A stretch of 38,289 nucleotides of DNA from Candidatus Acidiferrales bacterium (GCA_030037435.1 JASHRI010000483.1:1-38289), one strand, 5' to 3'; shown: positions 22,794-30,886, counted from the stretch's first letter. Translations and numbers: made by a program. The notes: generated from the sequence alone by a model not told the origin.

Positions 22794-24170
22794 TCAGCTG
22801 ATCCGCCGTACGGGAGGCGGCGTCCAGGTGCCGTCGAGCACTTCGTCCCTTGGCGAATAGAGGCGCATGAGCAATCTGAATGGAGCCGTTGCCACCGGAA
22901 GCCAGTTTGATTCCTTATCGCCGCCGGGTGAATCGGCCTGGATGTAGATGTCGAGGGAACCATCGCCGTTAAAGTGCAGAGTGTCTCGATCGCCGAGTGC
23001 CTGTCGCCTTACCCGATTTGGAATAAAATAACCATCGGTGTCATACGCAGTGACCGACCAAAAGGCGTCGACCGGCGGAATTCGGCTCTTCTCAAAGTGC
23101 AATATGTAGCTCTTATTGCCGTCGAGTGGATGTCCTTCCGTGTCTGCGGATGTGGCTGGGTAGACAGCATCCTCCGGCAAATTCTCACCGAGCGCGCTGT
23201 ATGCGGTGGCTGCCCGCTGGCGATAGTTCACGCCGAAGGCCCCGCCGGTTCTGCTGTAGACCCAGCCCTTCCCACCTTTGCCCGAAGCCTTGTTGCCCAA
23301 CTCCACGACGAGCGATTTTCCATCGGCGGTTGCGCGTTCGAGGGCTTGCTTGATTTCAGCCGGAACCGAATTGACGTCGAAACCTTGGCCCACTTTGAGA
23401 CCGACGCGTTCTAGGCGGTGGATCATTGGGTAGTCGAGAGGACCCGGTGGATTGTCTTTAAGGAGTTCCGCGAACAGAGCGAAAAACTTCGACGCGTCCA
23501 TCCTATCGACCTGCGCGGGCGGAGGTGTTTTCATATCGACGTTCGGGTCAACCACACCTTGTGGCGGCTTGTAGTCGCCGTTACCCCAGGCCGACAGGGG
23601 CATAATCTTGTAGCCTTCCTGAATTTTGTGGACGTTCTCATAGTCCGCCACACCATTGGTTTGAGTGCGCCCAGCGATAAGTACGTAACGAGTCGGACTC
23701 TTAATTGTCGCAAGCGCCGATTGAGGTTGTTTCGAGGAGCCGGGACCCACGATCAGGAAGTCCCGAGCCTTATTGCGGCCTGTGGTTCGCGTGCCAGGCG
23801 CCGCAAACACGTCCGTCCACAAGCTCAGCATCTGCAACACGAAGAATCGATCGACTGGCGGAACTGATAACACCACCGGCTCCGCGAAGAGATCCAGACT
23901 GGCGACGGAATAGAGCGTATCGACGTTTGCGCAAACGACCATCTTGAAGTCAGAGGGTGGAAACGCAGGTGAATGGCTGAATCGATTGAAGGGACCCTGG
24001 CCGGGAATTCCCGTCGGTTCGGCAAAGTTGGTCATCTGTCTCAAAGTGATGGCTTGCAAGATCAACGGATAAGCGTAAACATACGCATCTTTGGCAATTT
24101 CGTATGCCTCTTGCGCGGTGATTTCTTTCGGCAACTTCGATTCGAACAGCGGCACCCGCTGTGTTGCCAT
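22794..24170 (-). CDS. DUF1254/DUF1214 protein (first of a tandem pair)
   Basis: 458 residues from ATG 24168-24170, preceded by GAGGAGG at 5 bases. DUF1254 region about 15-160 (AYEIAKDAYVYAYPLILQ, FKMVVCANVDTLYSVASLDL, EPVVLSVPPVDRFFVLQ). DUF1214 region about 345-455 (PPVDAFWSVTAYDTDGYF, GDGSLDIYIQADSP, NWLPVATAPFRLLMRLYSP). The middle has GGAFGVNYRQRAATAYSALG, as in most members. No signal peptide. It leads the two-gene operon, and a palindrome copy lies 104 bp upstream of its start. Function unknown; the family is often found among stress-response or cell-envelope genes. Confidence 0.88.
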   Translation of the reverse strand: MATQRVPLFESKLPKEITAQEAYEIAKDAYVYAYPLILQAITLRQMTNFAEPTGIPGQGPFNRFSHSPAFPPSDFKMVVCANVDTLYSVASLDLFAEPVVLSVPPVDRFFVLQMLSLWTDVFAAPGTRTTGRNKARDFLIVGPGSSKQPQSALATIKSPTRYVLIAGRTQTNGVADYENVHKIQEGYKIMPLSAWGNGDYKPPQGVVDPNVDMKTPPPAQVDRMDASKFFALFAELLKDNPPGPLDYPMIHRLERVGLKVGQGFDVNSVPAEIKQALERATADGKSLVVELGNKASGKGGKGWVYSRTGGAFGVNYRQRAATAYSALGENLPEDAVYPATSADTEGHPLDGNKSYILHFEKSRIPPVDAFWSVTAYDTDGYFIPNRVRRQALGDRDTLHFNGDGSLDIYIQADSPGGDKESNWLPVATAPFRLLMRLYSPRDEVLDGTWTPPPVRRIS

Positions 24171-24236
24171 GTCGTCCTCCTCGTTAAATTTGGCGGTCCC
24201 CAGGTACCAGTGACGCGAATAATTGCTGAGGCAGAG

Positions 24237-24282
24237 ATATTGCTTCAGCGGCAAGGCGCCGTTGAACTGTCACAACTCACAG
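24237..24282 (-). promoter_or_regulatory. Cluster palindrome for the DUF1254 operon
   Basis: CTGTCACAACTCACAG (24267-24282), five of six pairs. The best minus-strand -10 candidate at the usual distance, CAATAT (24237-24242, 35 bp), is weak. Confidence 0.55.
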
Positions 24283-24411
24283 CGCGCCGTCTCTTTCGAA
24301 TTTGTAGCTCTTCACGCGCAATAGAGAGAGCGGAGCGCACTTCTACGTTTCCGGTCTGACGCCTGCGACGACGCATCACCAGGTCCTTTGCATAGAGTGC
24401 AAAGAAAACGC

Positions 24412-24456
24412 CTGTCAGTCTTAACAGTTCCTACTTGCCACATCTTCGGCGCTAAT
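24412..24456 (+). promoter_or_regulatory. Cluster palindrome plus -10 for the outer-membrane protein gene at 24507
   Basis: CTGTCAGTCTTAACAG (24412-24427). GCTAAT (24451-24456, 4 of 6) is 34 bp away centre to centre. The palindrome centre is 87 bp from the ATG. With the copy at 24267 it gives one site per divergent gene in the 336-base gap 24171-24506. Confidence 0.6.
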
Positions 24457-24506
24457 GGCGGTAGGGACTTTGAGTGTGTCGGGCAAGATTGCGCTGAGGA
24501 CGCGGG

Positions 24507-25358
24507 ATGCGAACTCACAGGCGGGGCAGATCGGGCGCACAGATTGTCAGGTTCTTTCTTGGAGTGGTCTTCTTCAGTGTTCTCGCAGCGGTCCCTCCAC
24601 TCCACGCCGCCGACGGCGATGACTTTGATTCTTACAAGATCAAAGTCTCTGGCCTGTGGTTTTATTCCATGCCTAGCGGCAATTTTGAAGACCCCCAGAA
24701 CACGACGAGGATCGACCTACGGAGCGATCTCAAGTTCAGTAATTACTCGACATTTAGCGCCAAATTCGATTGGAAGATTTCGCATAAAAATCACCTATAT
24801 GTAGTCGTCAGTCCGATGACTCAGTCGCATCAGCTAGCCCTCATTCGCACGATCACGTTCCAGGGCCAGACCTTTGCCGCAGGCCTCACCACTAGCGCCA
24901 AATTGAAGGCTAACCTTTTTGCGCCGGGCTACCAGTACGACATCATTCGCCGAAAGAGAGGCCATTTGGGAATCGGGGTGCAAATCGACATCTTCGATAC
25001 GCGCGCTTCCCTTAGAGCGATGGCTCAAGTCGTGAATGGCTCCCAGAGCGCAGCTGTTTCAGCCTCAGGCTCGTTGCTGGCACCGCTTCCCGTAGCCGGC
25101 CCAGACTTCCGCTTTTATTTGACCAATTCACCTCGGCTCTACATCGAAGGAAACGTTTATGGAATGTATTTTTTCGGATATGGAAATTTCGTTTCGACGT
25201 CCGATGCACTGGGCATCCATCTGGCTAAGCACGTCGACGTGCACGTCGGGTTTCAAATCGGGTCGCGACTTCGGGTGAACAACAACAGTTCGACGGATCG
25301 TATCGGCCTTCGCTTAACCCAGCAGGGCGTCATTGTCGGCCTGGAGTTTCCCTTCTGA
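24507..25358 (+). CDS. Predicted outer-membrane protein, unknown family
   Basis: 283 residues; ATG 24507 follows GAGGA at 6 bases. A signal peptide (about 13-34, IVRFFLGVVFFSVLAAVPP, cleavage near LHAAD) precedes a region of alternating hydrophobic and polar residues with many aromatic strand ends: KIKVSGLWFYSMPSG, FSAKFDWKISHKNHLYVVVS, FAPGYQYDIIRRKRGHLGIGVQ (partly quoted), SPRLYIEGNVYGMYFFG, VDVHVGFQIGSRL. The chain ends GVIVGLEFPF, with a terminal Phe typical of barrel proteins that use the BAM machinery. I do not recognise a named family. It may be a small porin or a structural barrel. Confidence 0.7.
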   Translation: MRTHRRGRSGAQIVRFFLGVVFFSVLAAVPPLHAADGDDFDSYKIKVSGLWFYSMPSGNFEDPQNTTRIDLRSDLKFSNYSTFSAKFDWKISHKNHLYVVVSPMTQSHQLALIRTITFQGQTFAAGLTTSAKLKANLFAPGYQYDIIRRKRGHLGIGVQIDIFDTRASLRAMAQVVNGSQSAAVSASGSLLAPLPVAGPDFRFYLTNSPRLYIEGNVYGMYFFGYGNFVSTSDALGIHLAKHVDVHVGFQIGSRLRVNNNSSTDRIGLRLTQQGVIVGLEFPF

Positions 25359-25423
25359 TTTGGACTTCCTACCGGACAGTAGCATTTGGCCCACCGGTGG
25401 CCTCGTGGGCGACAACTGAAGCA

Positions 25424-25468
25424 CTGGCAGAGTTCACAGTTCTCGATTCAGATACCGAGAAGTAGATT
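25424..25468 (+). promoter_or_regulatory. Cluster palindrome plus -10 for the SYLF gene
   Basis: CTGGCAGAGTTCACAG (25424-25439) extends to ACTGGCA...TCACAGT. TAGATT (25463-25468, 4 of 6) is 34 bp away. The palindrome centre is 94 bp from ATG 25526. The same TAGATT at the same distance is found before the gene at 35078. Confidence 0.65.
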
Positions 25469-25525
25469 TTCAGGCTGCAGACGAAAAGCCGCAAGGCTGC
25501 GAATGATCCGTGAAAGGAAGCTCCC

Positions 25526-26266
25526 ATGTGCCGACACGAGAACACTAATCAATCCCGAAACACAATCTGGATAGCGGGTCTTGCCGCCCTTCTGTGCCTC
25601 TTGATCCCGGTGCTAGCACCGGCGGCGGACAACGACACCGAGATGAACAGGATTAAAGACTCGGGTAACGTCCTCAAAGATTTGCTCAACGGGCCGAACG
25701 GAGTTCCCCTGGGCCTTTTGAACAAGGCGGAATGCGTTATCGTCCTTCCGTCAGTGAAGAAGGCTGGATTCATCGTCGGCGGACAGTATGGGCGTGGAGT
25801 GATGAGTTGCCGAAGCGGCGACAACTTCGACGGCCGTTGGAGCGCGCCGATCATGATGCAATCAAGCGGTGGCAGCTTTGGGTTACAAGCAGGCGGACAG
25901 GCCACCGACTTCGTGATTCTGGTGATGAACGACAAAGGCGCACGCGCAGTGATGAAGGGAAGGGCCAAGCTGGGTGCAGACGCCAGCATCGCCGCAGGTC
26001 CGGTAGGTCGGGATGCAGAGGCGTCCACGACCGCAACGATGAGCGCACAGATGCTCTCCTACTCGCGCACGCAAGGCGTGTTTGCCGGCGTCTCACTCGC
26101 CGGAACTTCGCTGGGGCCCGACTCCGACGCCAATAAGAAGGTCTATGGGGACGATACAGCTCCCGATCAGATCTTTGCCGGCAACGTGCAACCACCCGAC
26201 TCAGCACAAGTGCTGCTTTCGACGTTGGAAGAAAAGTCACCCCAGAACACGTCGCGCGGGAAATAA
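25526..26266 (+). CDS. SYLF-domain (DUF500 / Ysc84-like) exported lipid-binding protein
   Basis: 246 residues; ATG 25526 follows AAGGAAG. A signal peptide (about 13-34, IWIAGLAALLCLLIPVLAPA) leads to a SYLF domain: KAECVIVLPSVKKAGFIVGGQYGRG, quoted as its key parts CVIVLPSVKKAG and GGQYGRGV, then WSAPIMMQSSGGSFGLQAGGQATDFVILVMN in pieces such as GSFGLQAGGQ and DFVILVMND. The later part has GRDAEASTTA, MLSYSRTQGVFAGVSLAG and a short C-terminal tail. SYLF domains bind phosphoinositide or other acidic lipids in eukaryotes; in bacteria the exported versions are uncharacterised envelope proteins. Conserved spacing of the GGQYG and GLQAGGQ blocks makes the call firm. A palindrome copy lies 94 bp upstream. 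Confidence 0.9.
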   Translation: MCRHENTNQSRNTIWIAGLAALLCLLIPVLAPAADNDTEMNRIKDSGNVLKDLLNGPNGVPLGLLNKAECVIVLPSVKKAGFIVGGQYGRGVMSCRSGDNFDGRWSAPIMMQSSGGSFGLQAGGQATDFVILVMNDKGARAVMKGRAKLGADASIAAGPVGRDAEASTTATMSAQMLSYSRTQGVFAGVSLAGTSLGPDSDANKKVYGDDTAPDQIFAGNVQPPDSAQVLLSTLEEKSPQNTSRGK

Positions 26267-26326
26267 CATTTCTGCACATGGCTTCTTGCTTGCTGCGAAC
26301 CTAGGCGGAGCTTCCAGGTTTGGGTG

Positions 26327-27052
26327 CTAAGACGGGTTCCGGCGAAAATACATATACAGCGTGACGCCGATTCCGTTCACGTGAGGGGGAGAGCCATGCG
26401 TAGCATTCTCGCGTTCGTAGTAGCCCTGCAACTCAAAGCGCTTCTTCACAGGAAACGTCGCTCCGAACGAGTAGGTATTTTCATCCCAAGAGTCATGCCG
26501 GCTGTCGTAGTAAATCTCTCCGCGTGCGAAAGGCGCAAATGAGTATGATTTGATGGAGAAGCTTCTCTGAACCGTGACTCGATTGCGATAGCGCCACGAA
26601 AACTGCCCTTTGATAACCCGAAGGTCGGACCGATTTCGTTCTTCCATTTCCAACGACCACGGTAAGTGAAAGCGCGAGGTCAGTTGCAGCACGACCCGGT
26701 TTTCGTTCGGTTTACCCACGTTGTTGAGATAACGGTAGCCGACGCGGAAAGTGAGTAACTTCATTTTCTCCGAATCGTTCGTGCGGAGTTTCCTGAGAAG
26801 AATCGGACGAAGGTTGACGTCGAAGTTAGGACCAAACTGAGCAGAATTCACGGTGTCCCCATCACGCGTGCGGGACACCATGAACATCAAGCGATATCTG
26901 TCCGTGAGGCCAACATACGTCTCAATTTCCGGAAATTCCTGAGTCTGGGCCTCTTGCGCGGACAGTCCTGGGCACAAAATGGCCAAGAGAAGCAAGCACG
27001 CGACCAGAACGAAACAGTGAGAGACTTTGAAACGGTTCAGAGAGGCGGCCAT
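26327..27052 (-). CDS. DUF2490 outer-membrane protein
   Basis: 241 residues; ATG 27050-27052, no clear ribosome site upstream. Signal peptide about 12-32 (CFVLVACLLLLAILCPGLSAQ-type, quoted in part). The mature protein is DUF2490-like: FPEIETYVGLTDRYRLMFM, FGPNFDVNLRPILLRKL, FRVGYRYLNN, RFHLPWSLEMEERNRSD, RYRNRVTVQRSF, PFARGEIYYDSRHDSW and a terminal GVTLYMYF strand. DUF2490 proteins are predicted barrels of unknown function, sometimes near lipid or fatty-acid genes. It is convergent with the SYLF gene (60-base gap, no terminator seen). The palindromes at 27268 and 27318 are 223 bp or more away and oriented to the other side, so control of this gene is unclear. Confidence 0.85.
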   Translation of the reverse strand: MAASLNRFKVSHCFVLVACLLLLAILCPGLSAQEAQTQEFPEIETYVGLTDRYRLMFMVSRTRDGDTVNSAQFGPNFDVNLRPILLRKLRTNDSEKMKLLTFRVGYRYLNNVGKPNENRVVLQLTSRFHLPWSLEMEERNRSDLRVIKGQFSWRYRNRVTVQRSFSIKSYSFAPFARGEIYYDSRHDSWDENTYSFGATFPVKKRFELQGYYERENATHGSPPHVNGIGVTLYMYFRRNPS

Positions 27053-27267
27053 CTTTGCACCGACAGTGGCGCCGAACGCCTACGACGTGCTAAGGCCCAG
27101 TGAAGGCACCCGCAGCAGAATGGCTCCCAGTGGCACTAGAGTCCGGATTCGCACTCGTTTTCCTCCCGCCCGCTGGTAATTACCGAATTGCAAATCGAAA
27201 GAAGCTTGCACCGGAGCGAGCCGTCGATACATGGAGGAGTGTGCGGACGGTCAGGTGCGGTCGGAAC

Positions 27268-27283
27268 TAGCACAAGTGACAGC
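27268..27283 (+). promoter_or_regulatory. Distal cluster palindrome upstream of the gene at 27409
   Basis: CTAGCACAAGTGACAG: right half perfect, left half the CTAGCA variant also seen at 35022. It lies 50 bp upstream (centre to centre) of the proximal copy. Confidence 0.45.
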
Positions 27284-27317
27284 CTTCGCGAGTCGGAACC
27301 GGAAGATCGCAGCGAGT

Positions 27318-27363
27318 CTGGCAGATGTGACAGATGATCGAGACGTGCGATTCGATTAGCCTT
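27318..27363 (+). promoter_or_regulatory. Proximal cluster palindrome plus -10 for the gene at 27409
   Basis: CTGGCAGATGTGACAG (27318-27333) fits CTGnCA-N4-TGnCAG. TAGCCT (27358-27363) is 35 bp away centre to centre. The palindrome centre is 83 bp from the ATG. No other feature was seen in the 356-base gap 27053-27408. Confidence 0.6.
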
Positions 27364-27408
27364 ATCGCCAGACAATTGGCAGCAGGCGGGCTGCGGGGAG
27401 GAAAACAT

Positions 27409-28128
27409 ATGTCAATTCGCATATTGAAACTCTTCGTTACGCTCATCTTGGCTGTTTGTGCTGGTTTCGCAGCGCAAGATTTACGCGCGGGCCAGAGCCA
27501 AGCTCTCCAAGAGCGCATTGCGGAACTGAAGCAATCGGTGGCTGCAAATCGCGCGCGATTGGAAAAGTATCAGTGGATTGAGACCACTATGGTCAACGTC
27601 AAGGGAGAGACGAAAAAGACGGAACAGAATCTCTGCCGATACGGGCCGGATGGCACAGTGCAGAAGACACCGATCGGTCCTGCACCGGAGCCGGCAAAAG
27701 AGCCGGGCGGGCTGAGAGGAAAGATCAAGGAAAAGAAAGTCGGAGAGTTTAAGGACTACATGGAGAGGCTCAAAAGTCTCGCGGCAGAATATGTGCCTCC
27801 CAACCGCGATCGGATCCAAAACGTCTTTCAGGCGGGGAACGCCAACCTGAACGCATCCTCGGGCGGCACTGTGTCGGTGATCCTAACCAACTATCTCAAG
27901 CAAGGCGACAAGGTGACCTTTGCGTTCGACTCAGGAACGAGAAAAATCCAGAGCTTTACCGTGAATACCTATCTGGATGATCCGAAGACCGACATCGTGA
28001 ATCTATCAGCGGAATTCTCGATCCTTCCTGACGGCACAAGCCACGTTTCTCAGTCGGACCTCCAGTCCCTGAGCAAGCAGACCGAAATCAAGACGACCAA
28101 TTCGCAATACCAGAAGTTGAGTGAATAG
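27409..28128 (+). CDS. Exported protein of unknown family
   Basis: 239 residues; ATG 27409 follows GGGAGG at 7 bases. Signal peptide about 1-27 (ILKLFVTLILAVCAGFAA, then LRAGQ). A helical Lys/Glu-rich segment (about 28-60, ALQERIAELKQSVAANRARL) is followed by YQWIETTMVNVKGETKK, a Pro-rich turn, a basic patch (LRGKIKEKKVGEF) and a C-terminal beta-rich half: GTVSVILTNYLKQGDKVTFAF, quoted as VILTNYLKQGDKVTF, then IQSFTVNTYLDDP and IVNLSAEFSILPDGTSHV. The second half resembles the lipoprotein-sorting or LolA-like 'sheet' style but I cannot assign it. It probably forms an operon with the next gene. Function unknown. Confidence 0.75.
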   Translation: MSIRILKLFVTLILAVCAGFAAQDLRAGQSQALQERIAELKQSVAANRARLEKYQWIETTMVNVKGETKKTEQNLCRYGPDGTVQKTPIGPAPEPAKEPGGLRGKIKEKKVGEFKDYMERLKSLAAEYVPPNRDRIQNVFQAGNANLNASSGGTVSVILTNYLKQGDKVTFAFDSGTRKIQSFTVNTYLDDPKTDIVNLSAEFSILPDGTSHVSQSDLQSLSKQTEIKTTNSQYQKLSE

Positions 28129-28219
28129 CCAGCGGATTTGCGCGGACGCCGCCAGTACTCCGACCTCTGGCGGGCTGAGATTCGACTTGAGACGAGTGCT
28201 GTGCGAAGTGCCGGTGGAT

Positions 28220-28990
28220 ATGGCAATCGGCAGGTACATCCGCGGGGACACACGTCCCAGCAAGTGGCGCAGTTGCATTTCGAACTCGGCTAGAGACACG
28301 ACTGCGGCGGCGCTACGAGTATTGATTGGCGTATTACTTTTCGTTTCGTGCTGCGCTGGTCAGCAAGTGCCTGGTGACGCGGCACAGCAGCCCCAGAACA
28401 ATTCCAATGCGATCCGTGTGAACTGGCTCTATGGCGCGTACCTGCCTCGCGACGTAGAAATCGAGCCACTAAGCAGGCACCAGCGGATGCAGTTGTACGT
28501 GAAACAGACCTATACCACGTGGGGCATCTACGCTAAGACGGCCATGTTTGCGCTCGGCGATCAGGCTAACAACTCGCCTCGCGAATGGGACGGGGGAATA
28601 GGCGATTTTGGAGAGCGATTCGCCTCGCGCTACGGTCAGTTTGCGATCCAAAATACATTTTCTGCAGCCGGCAATTATGCTCTCGGCTACGAACCCCGCT
28701 ACGATCGCTGCCGCTGCTCCGGCGTGTGGCGCAGGACAAGACATGCTCTGGTGCGCAACTTTGTCACCTACAATTCCACGGAGAGCGAAGAACGGCCTCA
28801 GATTGCGTTTTATGCCGGAGCGATGGCCGCAGGAGCCATCGCCTCCATATGGAAGCCCGGCCCCGTCAATCCCTGGAGAAGCGGCTACCAATCAGTGCTG
28901 ACACAAGTTGCTTTCGGAGGCTTAGCGAGTGTGGTCGGCGAGTTTGCCCCGGAGATTGCGCGACTATTAAAGAGAGGGAAGAACACTTGA
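28220..28990 (+). CDS. Exported protein of unknown family, possible lipoprotein
   Basis: 256 residues if started at ATG 28220; the frame is open back to a GTG at 28121, which overlaps the previous stop codon and could be translationally coupled. Neither start has a strong ribosome site. A hydrophobic segment (AALRVLIGVLLFVSCC) followed by AGQQ suggests a signal peptide with a possible lipobox Cys. The mature part has RHQRMQLYVKQTYTTWGIY, FASRYGQFAIQNTFS, ALGYEPRYDRCRCSGVWRR with two close cysteines, and a C-terminal half with two Ala/Gly-rich segments (FYAGAMAAGAIASIW; LTQVAFGGLASVVGEF) that could insert into a membrane. I recognise no family. It lies directly behind the gene at 27409 and is probably co-transcribed. 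Confidence 0.65.
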   Translation: MAIGRYIRGDTRPSKWRSCISNSARDTTAAALRVLIGVLLFVSCCAGQQVPGDAAQQPQNNSNAIRVNWLYGAYLPRDVEIEPLSRHQRMQLYVKQTYTTWGIYAKTAMFALGDQANNSPREWDGGIGDFGERFASRYGQFAIQNTFSAAGNYALGYEPRYDRCRCSGVWRRTRHALVRNFVTYNSTESEERPQIAFYAGAMAAGAIASIWKPGPVNPWRSGYQSVLTQVAFGGLASVVGEFAPEIARLLKRGKNT

Positions 28991-29099
28991 ACCAGGCGAT
29001 TTCGCTCTTCAGGATCGGCCCGCGTAACTTTGGATTAAAGCTCGCGACTGCTCTTTACACACGCTACATCGTGACGTGACTTTTTCTGGATGAGGAAGC

Positions 29100-29121
29100 C
29101 CCGGGGAGTCGGCTCCCCGGG
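29100..29121. repeat. Strong GC-rich hairpin
   Basis: CCCGGGGAG (29100-29108), loop TCGG, CTCCCCGGG (29113-29121): nine perfect pairs. It lies 110 bases after the stop of the gene at 28220. There is no T run on either strand right after the stem, so factor-independent termination is uncertain. Confidence 0.7.
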
Positions 29122-29138
29122 CAAGAGGGTTGTTGAAG

Positions 29139-29180
29139 GTGCAGCTAGGTGAGCAAAGTGAGAACTCTACCTAGCTGCAC
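29139..29180. repeat. Perfect 12-bp inverted repeat
   Basis: GTGCAGCTAGGT (29139-29150) and ACCTAGCTGCAC (29169-29180) are exact inverse complements, separated by 18 bases. It could form an RNA stem or bind a dimeric protein. Confidence 0.8.
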
Positions 29181-29212
29181 GTCGGGGGGGATGGCGTGCC
29201 TGGAGGGTCCCG

Positions 29213-29257
29213 AGGCTACAGTCGAGGACCCTAGGGTGCTACTGTCAAAATTGACAG
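29213..29257 (-). promoter_or_regulatory. Orphan cluster palindrome plus -10
   Basis: CTGTCAAAATTGACAG (29242-29257) is a perfect 6-4-6 palindrome. On the minus strand TAGCCT (29213-29218) is 34 bp away centre to centre, the same hexamer and nearly the same spacing as before the gene at 27409. No minus-strand gene follows; the plus strand has no -10 at the same distance. Confidence 0.6.
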
Positions 29258-29902
29258 GGGGCCTCCTCGTGGGACCGACCTCAGAAGACGTGACGGGCTG
29301 CCTCGCCCGCGTCTGTCGACTCGTCGGCTGACATATTTGCTAGTTGTGCCGCTCACCTATCGCAACCAAACTCGGCGCGTACGGAACAGGTGAATCACAC
29401 TCAGCGGGTCGGTACAACGTCCGATCTACGATGACTGCATCCGGGATACGCGTCGACCATGCCTCGAAAATCTATAGTTCATGGCTGCTTTGGCGTGTTT
29501 GTGGCGCACAGATCGTTTCTGATGGTCCTGTCGAGTTTCTGCCAATCGCCCTGCGGCTCCCAATCGGATCCGACGCTCTCGTGGGACGGTAACCCTTCCT
29601 GGCGCCATTACAGAACGCACGATCTCCTTCACGCCCCCTCGCGGTACACCCGCATCGCTTCCCTCCACTGTTCCCGGAAGCAGGTCATCGTCACTGCTTC
29701 CGGGACCTTCCTTTCTCGCGTTTTTGCCGTTCGCAGAAGGGTAACGAATTCTTTTGGCGCGAGACTTATACCCACGAGTCGCCACGTGCTCCCATGGCGC
29801 GTGGTTCCGTATTGAAAGCGACCTGCAAGGGTACGACCGTGCAACCCAGCAATACGCGACACGCGTCGGCCGCGCGAACTCTCGCGGATCGCTTGAGGTG
29901 GC

Positions 29903-30835
29903 TTATTCCCAGTCGATCTGCCGCTTTTCCTGCCTTTTCGAGCGCCTTCGCACTGCTTCTTCAGCTGTGGAGAAGATTATTTCTGCGGCGAAACCGCTCG
30001 CAAAAGCAAAGACGTAAAGCGCAGCGGGAGCGAAGGGCGCCGAGGCGGCGGTGCTAGTGTGCAAGTACGGAAAATCTATCACCCGCAGACGGAGAAACAA
30101 GATCACGACGACTCCTAGTATGGCTCCGAACGTCGCACGGAATAGCAGTACCATTGGTTCGATCCGAAGGTCTTCCACGTCCATTCGACTCTGGCGCAAC
30201 TGGAGCGTGGCGTGCAGCAGAGCGCCGCTCGCCCCAAGGCAAGCAATCACTGCTACCTGCCAGGCAGACTCGGGTCCTATTCGCTTCATCTGCAGGAACC
30301 ACAGCCCTGCAATCACAAGGGCCGAAAGGGCCGCGTTGAACAGAAGGGCGGTCCGCATGACTCTCGACTTCAGGTCGGCCTTTCTGACGAAGCGAAAACC
30401 AGCCTCGTAAATGGCTCGTGCGAGCGAGGCAATTTCTTCACGCACTGTGCCGTTTGCGTTTCCGCTCCTTACATCCTGCTCGATCCTATCGAGCTTCTGG
30501 TTTGACCATATCTCGCGAGTCGGCGCATCGAGGATGCTGGCGCAGGATCGCAGACTCAGCACCACGCCCAGTAGGTCGTCAAGGCTCCCCGCCGAGATGA
30601 ATCCCTCGTAGGCAAGCTCGTAGTGGCTCCACTGGCCCATCAGATTGGCCTCCTGCGAAATTGCATTCAGATGGCTTTCAATATGGTGCAGCGTTTCCTG
30701 GGGAGTCTTTGTGGATTGCCTCAGCAGTTTGATCTTGTCTCGCAGCAACTGCGATTTCGCCGTCAGGCTGAGCCGGCTGAACTTTTGGTCCACGTCGCCA
30801 AAGCTCAGAACTGGAATGACTTCGGTATACGCCAT
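29903..30835 (-). CDS. Multi-pass membrane protein, unknown family
   Basis: 310 residues from ATG 30833-30835, with AAGGAGG 6 bases upstream; the longer frame to 31030 would run across the palindrome site. The first about 165 residues are soluble and helical (FSRLSLTAKSQLLRDKIKLL, TPQETLHHIESHLNAISQEA), then LDRIEQDVRSGN. Four membrane helices follow: VMRTALLFNAALSALVIAGLW, quoted as ALLFNAALSALVIAGLWFL; AWQVAVIACLGASGALLHA; LFRATFGAILGVVVILFL; AALYVFAFASGFAAEIIF. The C-terminus is highly basic (RRRSKRQEKRQ). The pattern, a soluble helical domain plus four helices, is that of a membrane-anchored sensor or scaffold; no family is recognised. A palindrome copy lies 88 bp upstream. Confidence 0.75.
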   Translation of the reverse strand: MAYTEVIPVLSFGDVDQKFSRLSLTAKSQLLRDKIKLLRQSTKTPQETLHHIESHLNAISQEANLMGQWSHYELAYEGFISAGSLDDLLGVVLSLRSCASILDAPTREIWSNQKLDRIEQDVRSGNANGTVREEIASLARAIYEAGFRFVRKADLKSRVMRTALLFNAALSALVIAGLWFLQMKRIGPESAWQVAVIACLGASGALLHATLQLRQSRMDVEDLRIEPMVLLFRATFGAILGVVVILFLRLRVIDFPYLHTSTAASAPFAPAALYVFAFASGFAAEIIFSTAEEAVRRRSKRQEKRQIDWE

Positions 30836-30886
30836 CCGCTGCCTCCTTATGCTGCCGTTTACAAATGCACTCATCGCGACCCACCG

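Larger units (their letters stand above)
29095..29207 (-). ncRNA. Candidate small C-rich RNA
   Basis: Inferred only. If the orphan palindrome at 29242-29257 acts like the others, with its -10-like TAGCCT (29213-29218) on the minus strand, transcription would start near 29206. The transcript would begin with CCTCC and a run of seven C (29184-29190 as G on the plus strand), then a perfect 12-bp stem (29169-29180 with 29139-29150), a linker with CCCTCTTG, and a 9-bp GC-rich stem with a four-base loop (29100-29121). C-rich single-stranded parts next to stable stems resemble RNAs that pair with Shine-Dalgarno sequences. No T run follows the last stem, so the 3' end is uncertain. Confidence 0.3.
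28991..29902. other. Gene-free stretch with inverted repeats and an orphan palindrome site
   Basis: About 910 bases without a convincing gene. The left third holds three inverted repeats (29100-29121, 29139-29180, 29204-29232) and a perfect cluster palindrome (29242-29257). The right two thirds (29260-29902) show only open frames without ribosome sites, signal sequences or recognisable motifs. Confidence 0.5.

Noticed and set aside
29426-29785. Minus-strand 119-codon frame in the gene-free stretch
   Set aside because: Low-complexity basic composition and no start signal; it conflicts with the frame at 29629-29862.
29629-29862. Minus-strand 77-codon frame in the gene-free stretch
   Set aside because: No ribosome site, no domain and no export signal; it overlaps other equally open frames in this GC-rich region.
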